Part shown: in pieces, positions 47,990 through 60,520 of the stretch | Numbering within the stretch: position 1 is the stretch's first letter | Layout of the letters: each line of letters opens with the position of its first letter | Assembly (NCBI RefSeq): GCF_021869535.1 | Contig: NW_026262734.1 | Location: 81,406,339 to 81,470,338 of the forward strand | Length of the DNA: 64,000 nt | Reading direction: 5' to 3' | Source of the DNA: Mytilus californianus | Lineage: Eukaryota > Mollusca > Bivalvia > Mytilida > Mytilidae | Position numbers and translations under genes: made by a program | The notes under the pieces: generated by a model | What the model was told of the DNA's origin: nothing | What the model saw: the letters and a program-made list of their open reading frames with translations, nothing else | The model's database searches: none

Positions 47990-48600
47990 GTATTGCTGAT
48001 TATATTCTTTCTGTTAAAAGCTCTCTCTATCTTTTTAAGTTTTTACCCAAATCATAAGAGGGTTAACAAATCGTCATTTCAGGGCAATCCTATAAAGAGT
48101 CTACTAACTATTTTAGCCAAATTTGACTTGTATGTAAATGTTGTCTTGCTGATCATTTTTGTTATTTAAAGTTTCTATCTATCTTTTGTAGTTTTCAAGA
48201 TAATAGATAAAAACGCAATAAAATGGTAAAATTTGTCATTAAAGAGCAGAAACTCCAATATGGAGACTACTGACGATTTTGGTCATATTGACTTATTTCT
48301 CCTGTTGATAATTTTAGCTATCTAAATTGTCTATCTATTAATAATAGATTTCAAGTCAATTGGCTAAACTCTAAACATTGGTAAAAATCGTCTTCAACAA
48401 GCAAGAACTCAATTATGAGTCGATTGACGATTTCAAACCTTTGACTTCCTTGTAGGTCCTTCCTTTCTGATCATTTTTGCTATATTAAGTATCTATTTAT
48501 ATATTATAGTTTTCAAGATAATGGGCAAAAGCAGTAAAAATTGGATCATCATTAAAGAGTAATAACTCCTATAATAAGTAGTCTGAAAGGTTTGATGTAA
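47990..48600 (+). repeat. Degenerate ~160-bp tandem array
   Basis: Four units starting with variants of tgatcatttttgctat occur at about 47996, 48149, 48304 and 48467, each followed by tagttttcaagataat and an aactcc block. Same type as the bivalve 160-bp repeats; no ORF. Confidence 0.6.
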
Positions 48601-48654
48601 ATAGACAATAGACAACATTCTAAACATTTCTGCCCCTTATCAGATTTTGTTCTA

Positions 48655-48740
48655 TTAGACGTGTTACGAAATTGTATATGCTCGACGCTGAGGTTGACAA
48701 ATTAGACTTTAAATGTGGGTATCGTATCAAAACACAAAAG
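48655..48740. repeat. Left arm of an ~85-bp inverted repeat
   Basis: agacgtgttacgaaat and ttgacaaattagactttaaa pair with the complement at about 50965-51050. Confidence 0.65.
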
Positions 48741-48989
48741 TGATTTAAAGATTTAAATTACATGTGTATCAATGGAATCTTGTGTTTAAACTGCAAAGTA
48801 CTGATGTCCACGTATATTTGTTCCTTATAACAGATATCCCTTTGGAAACTTTTTCACACACAATTTCATTATAAATTTTTCTAATGGAACAAATATTCCA
48901 TAACAATTATTCTGTGAGGAATAAAAATGATAAATCCCATAATATTCCTTCCTTTTGGAACACAGACAGGATGCAAGGGTATTGCAGAA

Positions 48990-49165
48990 AGGATCACCCC
49001 ATTTTTGGTGGGGATTGTGTTGCTTATTCTTTAGTTTTCTATGTTGTGTTTTGTGTACTGTTGTTTGTATGTTTGTCTTTTTCTGTTTTAGCCATGGCAT
49101 TGTCAGTTTATTCGACTTATGAGTTTGAATTTCCCTTTGGTATATCTTTTGCATCTCTTTAACTT
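48990..49165 (+). repeat. Dispersed repeat ('ttttggtggggattgtgttg')
   Basis: Plus copy of the family at 42765 and 58905; contains ccatggcattgtcagtttat and gtttgaatttccctttgg. Confidence 0.7.
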
Positions 49166-49894
49166 AACCCTAGGGGTGTTTACCTGAGGTCAGAACTTTT
49201 TCCTAACCTAGGAGCTTTTAAACTTTGCACACGGTATGTATAGACATGTACATAGAAAATGTGCAACTCCTTTTATGGATTTATTTTGGAGATAGTATTT
49301 TTCGGAGTTTGAAATTTAGTGAATTTTTGGCAATTGTACAAATGAACAACATGACACATCTATGGCCTCGCTAACCATTATTAGACGAGGAAATGACTTT
49401 ATATTAAATAATCTGTTAATACCTACTCAGGAAAAGCTTAATTTCCCTTATATTATTTTCTTGTAAAATGTGCCTGGTTCGATCCAACGGAATAAGGATC
49501 TTTGGAAAAAGACATCCTATATTTATTATTGCAAAGTTCCAAGCATTTCGCATTGTAATTTTTGAGGTCTGAAATTGTCGTACCCGTTTGACCATCCTTT
49601 CAATCAGTACGAAAAGTACTCCTTTCATATACCCTTTAATGCACGTATTTTCTTTGTTTATTTCTTTAACTCTAACTTTAAGGAAGTCTTAAAAAAAAAA
49701 AAAACCAAACAAAAAACAAACCAAGTTTAAACTGAAATTGAGGTTTCTTGTGTAAGGGTTCTATGCAAAATGTGACTCGCTTTACACCGGTTTGACATCC
49801 TAAATACATGTTCCTGCATATTTCTGTTTGAGGTTTCTGTTCATGTTACGAGTGCACAAATACATGCTTAAATATCGGTTCTTTGTGAAATCTA

Positions 49895-50070
49895 TATAGA
49901 TATAAGAAGATGTGGTATGAGTGCCAAATGAGATAACTCTCCATCCAAGTCACAATTTGTTAAAAGTAAACCATTATAGGTCAAAGTACGGCCTTCAACA
50001 CGGAGCCTTGGCTCACACCGAACAGCAAGCTATAAAGGGCCCCAAAAATGACTAGTGTAAAACTATGCAC
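49895..50070 (+). repeat. Mytilid dispersed repeat, subfamily A
   Basis: atataagaagatgtggtatg to ccccaaaaatgactagtgta, close to the 42981 and 63083 copies. Confidence 0.85.
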
Positions 50071-50964
50071 TAAATACTTCTTAATCGACCGAAGAACACG
50101 TACGGGGCAGGTGACATTAAATGCCTACAGTGTTAGCAGCAATCGACAGCAGTTTTCATGCCATTTACAGACAACACGCGAGGCCCCGAGAACAATTTTA
50201 CTTCAGATACCGGCATTCCATACATACACAGGTTTTTGTGGACAATATGAATAATAAAATATTCACACACAGTAGTTTCCTAGGACAACATGATGATGTT
50301 CAACAGTTTAATGTAATGCCTTCAATTGGCCAGGTATGGAATTCAGTTTTCCCCAGGTGTTTGTCATTTAAGATAATAAAATTATCGCATGTCGTTCTCC
50401 TCTCGTTACCCTATGTAGGCGTCATAAACGTAGAGCTGCGTGTAGACCAAGAGCAGAAAGAATATAATGTAAAACATGTACTCGCTATTATCGTTCGGAT
50501 GTCGGATATGATTATGTGGAACACGCTTTTATGCGCTAAAAACTTTCAAAGTCAGTTGAAGCCTATGGAGACTTCAAAAAATAAAATCAACCAGACTAGA
50601 GCTTTGTGCCGGTTTAGTAAAGATTGATTGATTGTTGTTTGTTTTTCGTCCAGTGACAAATATTTCATGCATTTTCAGGACAAGGTTTAGCAACGAAGTT
50701 ACAGATTGTCGAAGAACAGTCATTAATATAAAAAAATCAAACTGGCTTATCATGTGATTTTTTTTTCAAATCAGAAGTGCAAACTTGAATTACCACCAAA
50801 CCCTCCCCCCGCACACACGTGCACCTTTCCAGTCCTATAATCACAACCAATGATATTAGAAAATGATTCTTCTATAAATCAATATAATTTTAAATGAACC
50901 AAGGCGTATGTAAGATACCTGGTTAACAACACACAAATTGAATTTTACATGTTTTAATCGATCA

Positions 50965-51050
50965 TCAATGTTTTGACACAATCCCCACATTTAAAGTCTA
51001 ATTTGTCAACTTCAGCGTCGTGTACATATCTTTTCGTAACATGTCTATTT
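50965..51050. repeat. Right arm of the ~85-bp inverted repeat
   Basis: tttaaagtctaatttgtcaa and tttcgtaacatgtct, inverted relative to 48655-48740, 2.3 kb apart. Confidence 0.65.
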
Positions 51051-51239
51051 ATAGCGGTTTTCAGAATAATAGACAAAACTTGCAACTTATCCCTGTGTTT
51101 TATTGTTTAGCCATGTCGGCCATCTTAGAGTGCAAGCAGTGTCATCGAACACATTTAAAAAACTAGATACCCAAATGATGCTTGTTGTCAAGTTTGATTT
51201 AATTTGGCCACGTAGTTTCAGAAAAGAAGATTTTTGCAA

Positions 51240-51315
51240 AAGTAAACGGACGACGACGGAAGACGGACGCCAAGTGACGAGAAAAGCTCACTTGGCGCTG
51301 TGTGCCAGGTGAGGT
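51240..51315 (+). mobile_element. 3' end of a Helentron-like element: (ACG) run and terminal hairpin
   Basis: gacgacgacgg is followed by a perfect 10-bp stem, cgccaagtga (51268-51277) with tcacttggcg (51288-51297), then ctgtgtgccaggtgag. A short stem near a fixed 3' end fits Helitron/Helentron-type elements. The array unit upstream (gttttcagaataatagac) matches the 48-kb array. Confidence 0.45.
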
Positions 51316-51858
51316 AAAATGACACCATTGGGCCAATAAGAAATTCATTTGTAGAAGAAAAATCGATAAAATCATGGCAAAAACAAAAAGATTTACTTCA
51401 AATATCAAATAGAAAACCAAAGACTGAGCCACGAAAACCCGACATAAAAACCTGGCATTTCAAGTATGGATAACATTTTTTGTATGCAGCATTTCTTGAA
51501 GTCTGAATAATTAATCTCATTTTTTGTCAATTGTTCAAGATTCGCATAATAAATGCACGCAAAAAAAAAATATTTTGATTCAATTTTCAAACGTTTATTT
51601 CAGTTAGAATATGCCTTTTCTTTTCAGGTCTCACTATTTTCTTTGGACGGTTTCTCATTGACACTTTAGATCAACATCAACGTCTTCTATTGTTTGTTTA
51701 AAATCATATTTTTTTTACAATTTTATTTTAGGCAATCCACTTTATACTTATATACTATCAATTCAAAAATTTCCTATCAATATATACATATTTAACTTGA
51801 CGTGTAATAAAATACCCCATAGAAATGCAGACCACTATACTGCTTTTATAAAACTTAC

Positions 51859-51908
51859 ATCAAATTCTGTCATATTTTTTGGTGAATCATAAGTCTCTAT
51901 CGTGCCAT
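51859..51908 (-). CDS. Internal exon of the unrecognised gene
   Basis: This 50-bp exon sits between atttcattttag and a consensus donor (GAT|GTAAGT) on the minus strand. It reads DGTIETYDSPKNMTEFD when joined in phase 1 to the exon at 62088-62201, and it ends in phase 0 as the last exon requires. The very short open frame would mean little alone. Two independent phase matches and consensus splice sites on both sides are the evidence. Confidence 0.6.
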
Positions 51909-53052
51909 CTAAAATGAAATATGCAAAGAGGTGTTTATAAAGTGCGCGTCAATAAAGCATAAATCATAAAAAAAATATTTGTTTTTTTATATAAGTAGAT
52001 AACTCTTTTACTTGAAAAAAACTAACTTCTTCTATACTGGTGTCACGTTGGAGCATCTAAATTTTCTCCCGTTTTATTTGAATTTAAAAGCAAGTTTTTC
52101 AGAATAGTGTTTTATCAATATATTTATCTATCATTTGTTTAGATCATCTGGACCGACGATTCATATGATCTATTGTCATCTCTTGGTGTATGGTGTCGTT
52201 TGTCGTCGCTAATTGTTTGTTATCGTCATCAACATTTTCAAAAATACCACCTGCATTCGCTTCATGGATAGGGTTAAACATGACTGCAATCTTAATGGAA
52301 ATCTACCTTCAAAATTGAATCGCTTATTTCACTCGACCAACAAACTTCACCGATGTTAATATGAGTAAAATCGCAGTTTTGCCATTTCTCTCAAAAACTT
52401 AAGCAGTTGGAGACACTAATAAAATATTCATCAAGTCAAGTATAAATTCATATAGAAAATTGAAATAAGACTTCATAGATTTGATGCGTTTGAAAATTAC
52501 TGAAACTGTTTACTTTTTAAATAAGACATTTTTCCAGAATAGAATAACCAATTATGTGGTTATTGACACTGAAATGCTAATAAAAACAACACTTTGCAGT
52601 TTTGGGTATTGTATTGACAAATAAAGTAGATGCCTAGAGCATCACTGAAGAGACATTTATTGTCCAAATGCGCATCTGGTTCAGGAAAATTGGTCCCATT
52701 AATGTAATTAAGCAGCAAGAAAAGATCTACAAATATTGCTCTTGAATATATATTTTTACAATACCTTGTTTTGAGTTTTTAACTTTTTTCTTGAGAACCA
52801 AGGCATGTATGATAGTTAGAAAGAAACCGAAAAAAAGTAAAACATATCAGCACAGCAGGATAAGATATACAAAATGTTGATATAACTGAATTTGTAGATC
52901 GACTCCTTTAGCTTATTAGAATTTCACGTCAATGATTGTTTTTTTACAAACGTATTGTTTTTTTAATCATCTTGAAAAATAATAGAAAGTGAGAAACATG
53001 TGGATAAAAAAAAAAGATTAGCAAGACAAGGTAAACAAGAAGGTGAGACGAT

Positions 53053-53630
53053 GGAGTAGGGGCAATAAGGCCCTTATTTGGCCCAAATATTAGTGCAAAT
53101 TGAAAAGTTACCATACATATTCATAACTTTGTCCAAACTTCACTAAGGTGCAAGGTGTTCAGAAAATAAAAACAAATTTCAAATTTAACGAGTTACCATG
53201 CCAACAAACTATGACAAAATGTTTATATTTTGTAAAATGTCATGATTTTCCTTCTTTTACATCAACCTTTTGGTATATATTAGATTGGAAAAGTATGCGC
53301 GCACCCAAGAAACAACTTTATATTTGGTTAGAATATGTCCATAGTTAAAATAAAGCATCTCTTAAATTATTTTGTTGTTTCTTGCCTGCGCACGATGTTT
53401 CCTTGAAGGAAATAATGAAGGAAAACAACATAAACTTAGCAGTTTTCTTTCTTTTCATGAAATTGGTGGATTTTGTGACGTAATTGTGACGTCCTGATAT
53501 CAAAAAAATATTATGTTATTCATTTATATTTCTTGAATTTATGCATTTCCAAATATTATGTGCAAATTTGAAATAGTTCTCAAAAACTTTTTTTTCTTGG
53601 GCCAAAAACGGGACTTATTGCCCCTTCTCC
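53053..53630. mobile_element. 578-bp MITE with ~34-bp inverted ends
   Basis: The left end ggagtaggggcaataaggcc ... ttggcccaa and the right end ttgggccaaaaacgggactt ... cttctcc are inverted copies with few changes. No target duplication is clear. Short frames inside are not genes. Confidence 0.6.
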
Positions 53631-53929
53631 TTTGTTTTTAAAAATATTAGGGACATCAACTCGGTGAACAATTACTAATAGAGTAATTGTTGGCTTTACC
53701 GAGCGATACTCGAGTACTTGCTGGGAAAAATATCTACAAAATGGAAAACTAAATTATACCAATTTTATGTATTTTGGGTCGTTGTCTAATGGACGTAAAA
53801 CCCTCAACATTATTATCTATGACTAGATAATAGTCCCAGGAATTTTATACCATAATTAATAGCTTATTTACTACATGTACTAATTATATAAACAATAATC
53901 TAATCATTAATGTAATAAACAACTATTGA

Positions 53930-54356
53930 AAACCAGATCAAACAACCGTATTTGGTAATCGTAAAGAAAGCACAAATGTTTGCAAAACATGCAAATTAAT
54001 GGGCCACAAGATGATGTTGTCCAAATGCATCCCAAGAAAAAAACAATAATAAAGAACAAACAGTGACCACCAAAGAATCTGTAAATGATTCTCAATCCAC
54101 TGAACAGGCTGAAAACCCCAAAGCAAGGTCAAATGTGGAGATAAAACCAAAAAACACAAAACAGAAAAGAACAGATGCCAAAAACAATGCAAATAAACCA
54201 AATCCTACAAAACCAGGAAAGGGAGAGACTTGTGTGAATTGGACAAATTCAAACAATGCTGACAGATCACAATCATTTATAGACAAATTCATGAACACAC
54301 CACAATCTCAACGCAGGAATCTGTCTCAACAGCATACCTCACCTACACTATTATAG
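53930..54356 (+). pseudogene. LINE ORF1 C-terminal remnant with zinc knuckle
   Basis: A CCHC-like motif, CKTCKLMGHKMMLSKC (53981-54028), precedes a frameshift in an A-run near 54037-54043. Then comes a hydrophilic Lys/Asn/Pro/Gln-rich tail (TKESVNDSQSTEQAENPKA and on) that ends at 54356. It lies upstream of the endonuclease remnant on the same strand. Identification as ORF1 is inferred from the knuckle and position. Confidence 0.5.
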
Positions 54357-55148
54357 GTCAATTGCTGAATAATTCAAAGCAGCTGATACGTATTTATGTG
54401 TTTAACATGTTAGTGTTTACCTGGGCTATATTTAGCGCAATATACAAATATACAAATGCTGTGTGCTTTTAATAGTAAATGAACAATTGTTGATATTTGA
54501 CCAAATACTGTATACAATTATATACAAATTTTCACAGTTTAAAATGTATAAATACTTACATTACTATCAGCGTATAAATTGATGTTGTATTTCTAGTTTA
54601 GCAAAATCAATTCTTGATACATATTTGAATATAGTACATGTAATAAATCCACAAATGCACTATCGGATATTCCTTTACACTTCAAATTACAGATATCCAA
54701 GATATTTATTTCTTCCAAACACTTGACTTCTTTAGTAAATATCGCTAACAAAACAGTCATTCCGCTTATTTAGATAGGATGATATGCACACATTACGTGA
54801 ATAAGACATATAAATCAGAAACATATATCCGAGTTCACATCTAAGACAGAAACGAACAACACGTGGTGGTTGTTGAATATTTTATTGTTAATTTTAATGT
54901 CAATCGATTTAGACATAACAAGGTCAAATGAGGCCAGTAAATCAAATACCGTATTCACAAGTAGCGTGTTTTATTGGTTTAATACCCGTAATTATATTTA
55001 GCACGATAAACAATACTTTAAAAAAAATATAAATATTGTTTAACTGTATTGTTTGTAGACATGTACAGGTATGTGAGAGGAACTATTTCAAAATATGAAA
55101 TTATCCTTTGAAATAACATCTAAATTTTTAATAAATCTAAGTAGTTAA

Positions 55149-55870
55149 GATGTAAATGGTACTAAAAATAAAGCTAAAATAGACAGAGTAATTGAATGGA
55201 TTAAAGCTCAAAACTGCTCTGTTTGCTTTTTACAAGAAACTCATTTTGATGAAAATATAGAAACAGAAATAAGAAATAATTCAGATTTGATTTTTTTTCA
55301 GTCACGGAACAACCTATAGTAGGGGCGTGGTTATTCTCATTAAAAGCACTGAATTATAAGTTGATAAATAAACAGAACGTCGCAGTAAGACGATTGGTTC
55401 TTCTTATTGTAGACATTGACGAAAGTGTTTTTACACTAATGTGTATATATCCATCTAATTGCAAAACTAATAGAAACATATTTTTCAAAAAGGTAAAAAA
55501 AATATATTTAAAGAACAAGGGATAGGAATTACAATAATGGGGGAGAGGGATACATTAAAAGGATAGATAGAAAAAATACTAGTTCAGAGGTGAAAAAAAT
55601 GTCCAACCAGTAAATAGTTTAAAATCCTTAATAAAAATAAATACCTTAACTGACATTTGGAGATATTTAAATAAAAATAAACAACAATATACTTGGCCAA
55701 GAAAAGATGAATCACATGCAAGTAGTTCAGACTTCATACCAGCAGTAGAATGTTGCAAAATTAAAACTGCTATTATTGATTCTACTGATCATTTAGGTGT
55801 TTTTATGAAATATAGAACTGGTGCATCAGAAGAGGGAAGGGGGTACTGGAAAAAAAATAAATTATTATAA
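55149..55870 (+). pseudogene. L1-like LINE ORF2: AP endonuclease remnant
   Basis: Fragments read KAKIDRVIEWIKAQNCSVCF, LQETHFDENIETEI (catalytic Glu), SRGVVILIKST, LTDIWRYLNKNKQQYTWPR and SSDFIPAVECC. TDHLGVFMKY supplies the C-terminal D-H pair. Order and spacing match L1-group endonucleases. Several frameshifts and stops; dead. Confidence 0.75.
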
Positions 55871-56599
55871 TTCTATATTAGAAACTATTGACTACATACA
55901 TTAGTTAATAAAGAAATAGATAGCTGCTTTACGAGTAATCGTATTTAAAAAAAAACCTTGGTTTGGCATGGGATATATTTAGAATAAAGGTAAGAAAGGC
56001 AACTATAGCTTTTTGAAAAACTTCAGCAAAATTTACAAGAGAAAAGTTACGAACTCTTGAAAAAAAATTAGAAATAAAACTGAAAATTACAGATGAGCAA
56101 GAATCTAAGAATAACATTTTAGATAAATGATATTGAAAAACTTGAAAATGATATTACCAAAATTAACGAACAAAAGGCTAAAGGGCTCAAATCAGATCAC
56201 GAGAGAAATGGGTTGAATTTAGGGAAAAAATAACTCATACTTTTTTAGATTTAGAAAAATAGAAAAAGGAAAAAAAAATTAATTAAAAGAGGAAAATGAC
56301 GAGATTTTAACAAATCAAAATGATATACTGTGTAGTATTAAGGAGTATTATAAAAATTCATACTCGACACAATACCCTGATAAAACATCAAGCGATAAAT
56401 ATATATTTAAGACAAAACTAGAGACAGAAATGGATGAAAATGATAAATCAGTCTGCGATTAGGATATTTCAGTACACGAAAGCTCAGATGCTTTTTATAA
56501 AATGAAACTTAACAAATCTCCTAAATTAGAAGTAAGTATTCTTAATATTTGATATAAAGATCAAACACTAACATATTCACAGCGTACACGTGTTTTGTT

Positions 56600-57190
56600 T
56601 ATATTTTTTTTATATTAAAAGGGTGATCCCTTGTCACTAAATAATTATCGCCCTATTTCTCTTTTGGATATTGACACGAAACTTCTTTCGTACGCTCGAG
56701 CACAACGATTGAAAAAGATCCTACCAAAGCTTATTATAGAAGATCAGACAGGATATTTAAAGAATACATTTATTGGTTTTATTCTTAGACAGATACAAGA
56801 TATATTGATTTCACTGATTTATAAAAATTTGAAGGGACAATAGTCTTTGTTGATTTTTCTAATGCGTTTGATTCTTTAGAATGGAATTTCTTTTTCAGTT
56901 TTAAAACATTTTGGATTTACTTATTCTTTAATGAGGTGGGTAAAAACTTTGTTTAGCGATATTAAAACATGTGTTATGAACAATGGTTGGATATCTGATG
57001 TCTTTAAAAACACCGGGGGTATATGCCAAGGATGTCAATTATCGGCTTTACTATTTGTTTTATCGGTTGAAATCATGGCGTCACGATAAATAAGCAATAC
57101 CGATACTAAAGGTATCAATATCAAACTGGATGGCAAAAATAGATCGTAAAAAAAAATAAAAGTTCTCAACTGGCAGACGATACTACTCTA
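56600..57190 (+). pseudogene. L1-like LINE ORF2: reverse transcriptase remnant
   Basis: LNNYRPISLLDIDTKLLSYA and ARAQRLKKILPKLI with EDQTGYLKN are RT blocks 0-2 of the L1 group. Then FVDFSNAFDSLEW (Asp block A, about 56845-56883), GGICQGCQLSALLFVLSVE, and LADDTTLF (the ADD catalytic pair, about 57170-57190). Broken by at least three frameshifts or stops. Confidence 0.82.
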
Positions 57191-57239
57191 TTTTGTTGTT
57201 CCAAATATGACGTTTAATTAGCATTGCATGCAATTTAAA

Positions 57240-58130
57240 TATTTGGTTCTTTTTCAGGATTAAAATTAAACAGATATAAGACAGAGGGGTTATGGGTAGG
57301 AAAGCTAAAATCATGTAAAGACAAAATTGAGGGAATCAACTGAAGTGATGGACCAGTTAAGAAATCTTGACATTTATTTTGGGCACTGTAGAGAGGAAAA
57401 TGAAAAACTAAATTGGGAAAATAAAGTTGAAAAGATGAATTTATTATTTAGTTATTGGCAGAAAAGAAACCTTACTATTTTGGGAAATAAGTTGACAATT
57501 AAAACATTAATTGATCCTACTTTCACTTTTATAGGAACTGAGAAATATTTGAAAACAATAGAAAAAAGTTGTTTTAAATTCATTTGGGATAATAAACCAG
57601 ATAAAGTTGAAAGAAATTCGATCATTGGTCCATATGAAAAGGATGGACAAGATATGTTAGAAACAAGAAGTTATTTCATTGCTTTAAAAGCTATATGGGT
57701 TTTTACCCACCTCATTAAAGACTAGTAAGTGATTGTGACGGATATTGGAAAATTATACCTTAGCACTATTTTTGTAGTTTTTGGTCAAACTTGAAACATT
57801 TACTGATATAAGAAAACAAATATTATGGAACAATAAACAATTGAAATGTAAAAAGAAAGTTATAATTTAAAAAACTCAATTAAAAGCGATCTTATTTATG
57901 AAAAAGGCTGCGTTTCACAAATTGTTATTTTGAATAAACTAAAAAATAAATCAAACTGGATAGCTGAAATTGATTTAGTAAAGTCATTAATACCAAAAGA
58001 TTGGGCATCCATCTTAAAATCGGAAAATTCTATAAAAAGCACTGTTAATATAAAAAGAAACCAATTTACATGGAAAGTTTTATTTATGAAATTAGAATCA
58101 CTATCAAACAAAATTTTATATTAGTCTCTG
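57240..58130 (+). pseudogene. L1-like LINE ORF2: post-RT region
   Basis: After SGLKLNRYKTEGLWVG, an open stretch at 57327-57725 reads NLDIYFGHCREENEKLNWE, LFSYWQKRNLTILGNKLTIK and CFKFIWDNKPDKVERNS. These match the region between RT and C-terminus in L1-like proteins. A further piece at 57930-58124 (LKNKSNWIAEIDLVKSLIPK) is collinear. The element's 3' end is not defined; A/T-rich sequence follows. Confidence 0.75.
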
Positions 58131-58904
58131 ATAAATAAAACAAATTGCCCTAGCTATTGGACTAAAAATGGCAACATATACTAAATATAGATAATGTGTT
58201 GTATCAACACAATTTATATGATTACGATCACGATTACTGTGTCCTTATTTAGAAAACTTTTGGAATAATTTTTTTTTTTTTTTAAGTTTTAAGAGAAGTA
58301 ATTAACTTTTAAGATAAAATTAAAACATTTAGTATTTGGATGTAAAATTTACCACGAAAAATATTATGGCTTTAACAACTTTATAACTATTGTTATTTTT
58401 TCAATTTACAAAGCGTATTACATATCTGATCAAGAGACAAAAAAGCCAATGTTTCTTCAATTTTCATAAATGAATTCAATAGAAGAATAAGTGTGACAAT
58501 TCAAAGTAATATTTTAGTAACCATTAGAAAACATTTGAACAATGAATGATATTATTGAATATATATTTAATGTAATATGAATTTTACAACAATTTACTGC
58601 CCTTAGTAGTTAGTGGAATGTAACAGGGAACATAAGGAGGAGCTTGGACTCCTGATGGATATTGGAACAAGCCAGAAATTGAAAAAAATATTTAATCTTG
58701 TTATTAAAAAAAAACAAAAACAAACACATTTAATGACCAACAATAGGCGATGATTAGAACTAACTGGTGCGTTTAACCATTCTCTGAGGAAGACCACAGG
58801 GTGCAACGAATCTATTTCTATTTAGAAATGTTATCATGTCAATTTGTTCTGGGCAGAGTCGGTTTCTCAACTTTGTTACGTGTTACGTAACTAAAAGAGG
58901 GGCG

Positions 58905-59290
58905 AAGGTTACCAAAGGGACATTCAAACTCATAAGTCGAAAATAAACTGACAATGCCATGGCTAAAAAAGAAAAAGACAAACAGTCAAACATCAGTACA
59001 CAAAACACAACATAGAAAACCAAAGACTGAGCAACACGAACCCCACCAAAAACGTGAGGTGATCGCAGGTGCTCCGGAAGGGTAAGCAGATTCTGCTCCA
59101 CATGTGGCACCAGTCGTGTTGCTCATGTTAGTACAATCCTGGTGATAAGTCTAATTCGGTAAGTCACAATAGGGGAACAGAGGACGTGATTGCAGACGAA
59201 AATATTTGCTCTAACTGTACAGATGTGGTGGAATGGCTAAGACACGTTTAGCAAAAGTGTAAGTCTGTGAAAGCTGTCCTCGTGAATAGC
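58905..59290 (-). repeat. Dispersed repeat, reverse copy with 'ctccggaagggtaagcagat' segment
   Basis: Reverse of the 48990 family joined to gatcgcaggtgctccggaag, ccacatgtggcaccagtcgt and gataagtctaattcggtaag, a block I recall as abundant in mussels. Confidence 0.65.
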
Positions 59291-59299
59291 CCACCTCTT

Positions 59300-60250
59300 T
59301 TCGGAAGAATTAATTGACAATGAAGAGCAAACATTCGAAACGTTTTTTTTTTGTTATCACAGATTACTAATTAACTCCCAGAGTGCTCTCAATAAAAAGA
59401 AGACAGCAACATTCCGACATGAAATTGATTAGTCGAGCATCATTTCGGTATTCGATACTTGGTACTACCGAGCGAAACCCGAGTGCTCGAGTTCTCATTG
59501 AAATTTCTTAAAATATTGTCTGATTGATCTGGATCAAACTTTGTCATCATCATTCTTATATTCCTCTTATAGTTGATGTGTTTCCCTCGGTTTTGGTTTG
59601 TGACCCTGATTTGTTTTCGCTTAATCGATTCATGACTATTGAACAGCGGTATACTACTGTTGCCTTTATTTAGTCTGAAAACGAAGAAATTTGAATGTTG
59701 CATATTTTGACAGGTAAGCGATTCGGGTTCCTACAGAAGGAGCCTCTAGTTGTTATGATCGTGATTGAAAGTTGAGATATTGAGAGTATAATTTTGTCTT
59801 TTATTACAGGCAAAATGTGGGATATGTTTTTAAATAATGGAGATCTTTTACGCCGGATAATTGACATTGTAGTCAATAAATTATAAGTGATTCAAATAAT
59901 ACATTTACAAGAAAATTTCATGTTCATCAACTTATGTAATTGTGCTGTAACCATGGATGCAATTCTCTTAGGCAAAATTGACGATTTGTTCTATTTAAGT
60001 CCTTTTTGTTTTCAAACATTTATGTGTTTTACTTTCCAACTTTTTCACGATTGAACCTGTTGTAAGTTATGCCATAAATACCTATACACACATATATTGT
60101 ATCAGTTGTGTTTTACTCTCAATGGATAGGTAACACTTCTGGTGGACTATTAGTCCAGGAGAATACTATCGCACTGGAGTGATTCAGATGATGCATTATG
60201 TTTGATAATTTCTCGTTCCTTGAAACTATGAGTGTGTTAAAACTGGCTTT
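59300..60250. other. No gene seen
   Basis: AT-rich intronic DNA of the 47-62 kb gene; taccgagcgaaacccgagtg near 59466 resembles taccgagcgatactcgagta near 53698, an unexplained short repeat pair. Confidence 0.35.
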
Positions 60251-60255
60251 GTAAC

Positions 60256-60520
60256 TCTGAGTAAATATAAAAATAAGAGGTAGTATAATTGTCAATGAGA
60301 TAACTTTCAACCAGTAACAATTAACATGGATGTGAGTAACTATAGACCATCGACGGCTTTCAAACAATGAGCAAAAGCCATAGCGTATAGTAAGCTTTAA
60401 AAAGCACGGACAGGACAAACGTAAAGCAATTGAAACGAGAAAACCAACGGCCTGATATATGCGCAACCTTCCTCTAACCTGGGACAAAACAAAAGCACAC
60501 ACAGTAAAAATTATTAGAAA
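60256..60520 (+). repeat. Mytilid dispersed repeat, subfamily B, diverged
   Basis: aataagaggtagtataattg, accatcgacggctttcaaac and aaaccaacggcctgatat. The minus-strand open frame across it is repeat-derived. Confidence 0.6.

Noticed and set aside
50121..50627. 168-residue plus frame
   Set aside because: Begins just after a subfamily-A repeat, shows no domain, splice or composition support, and competes with another frame; kept only as unassigned sequence.
59090..59160. tRNA-like segment
   Set aside because: No cloverleaf or B-box; it is part of a dispersed repeat.
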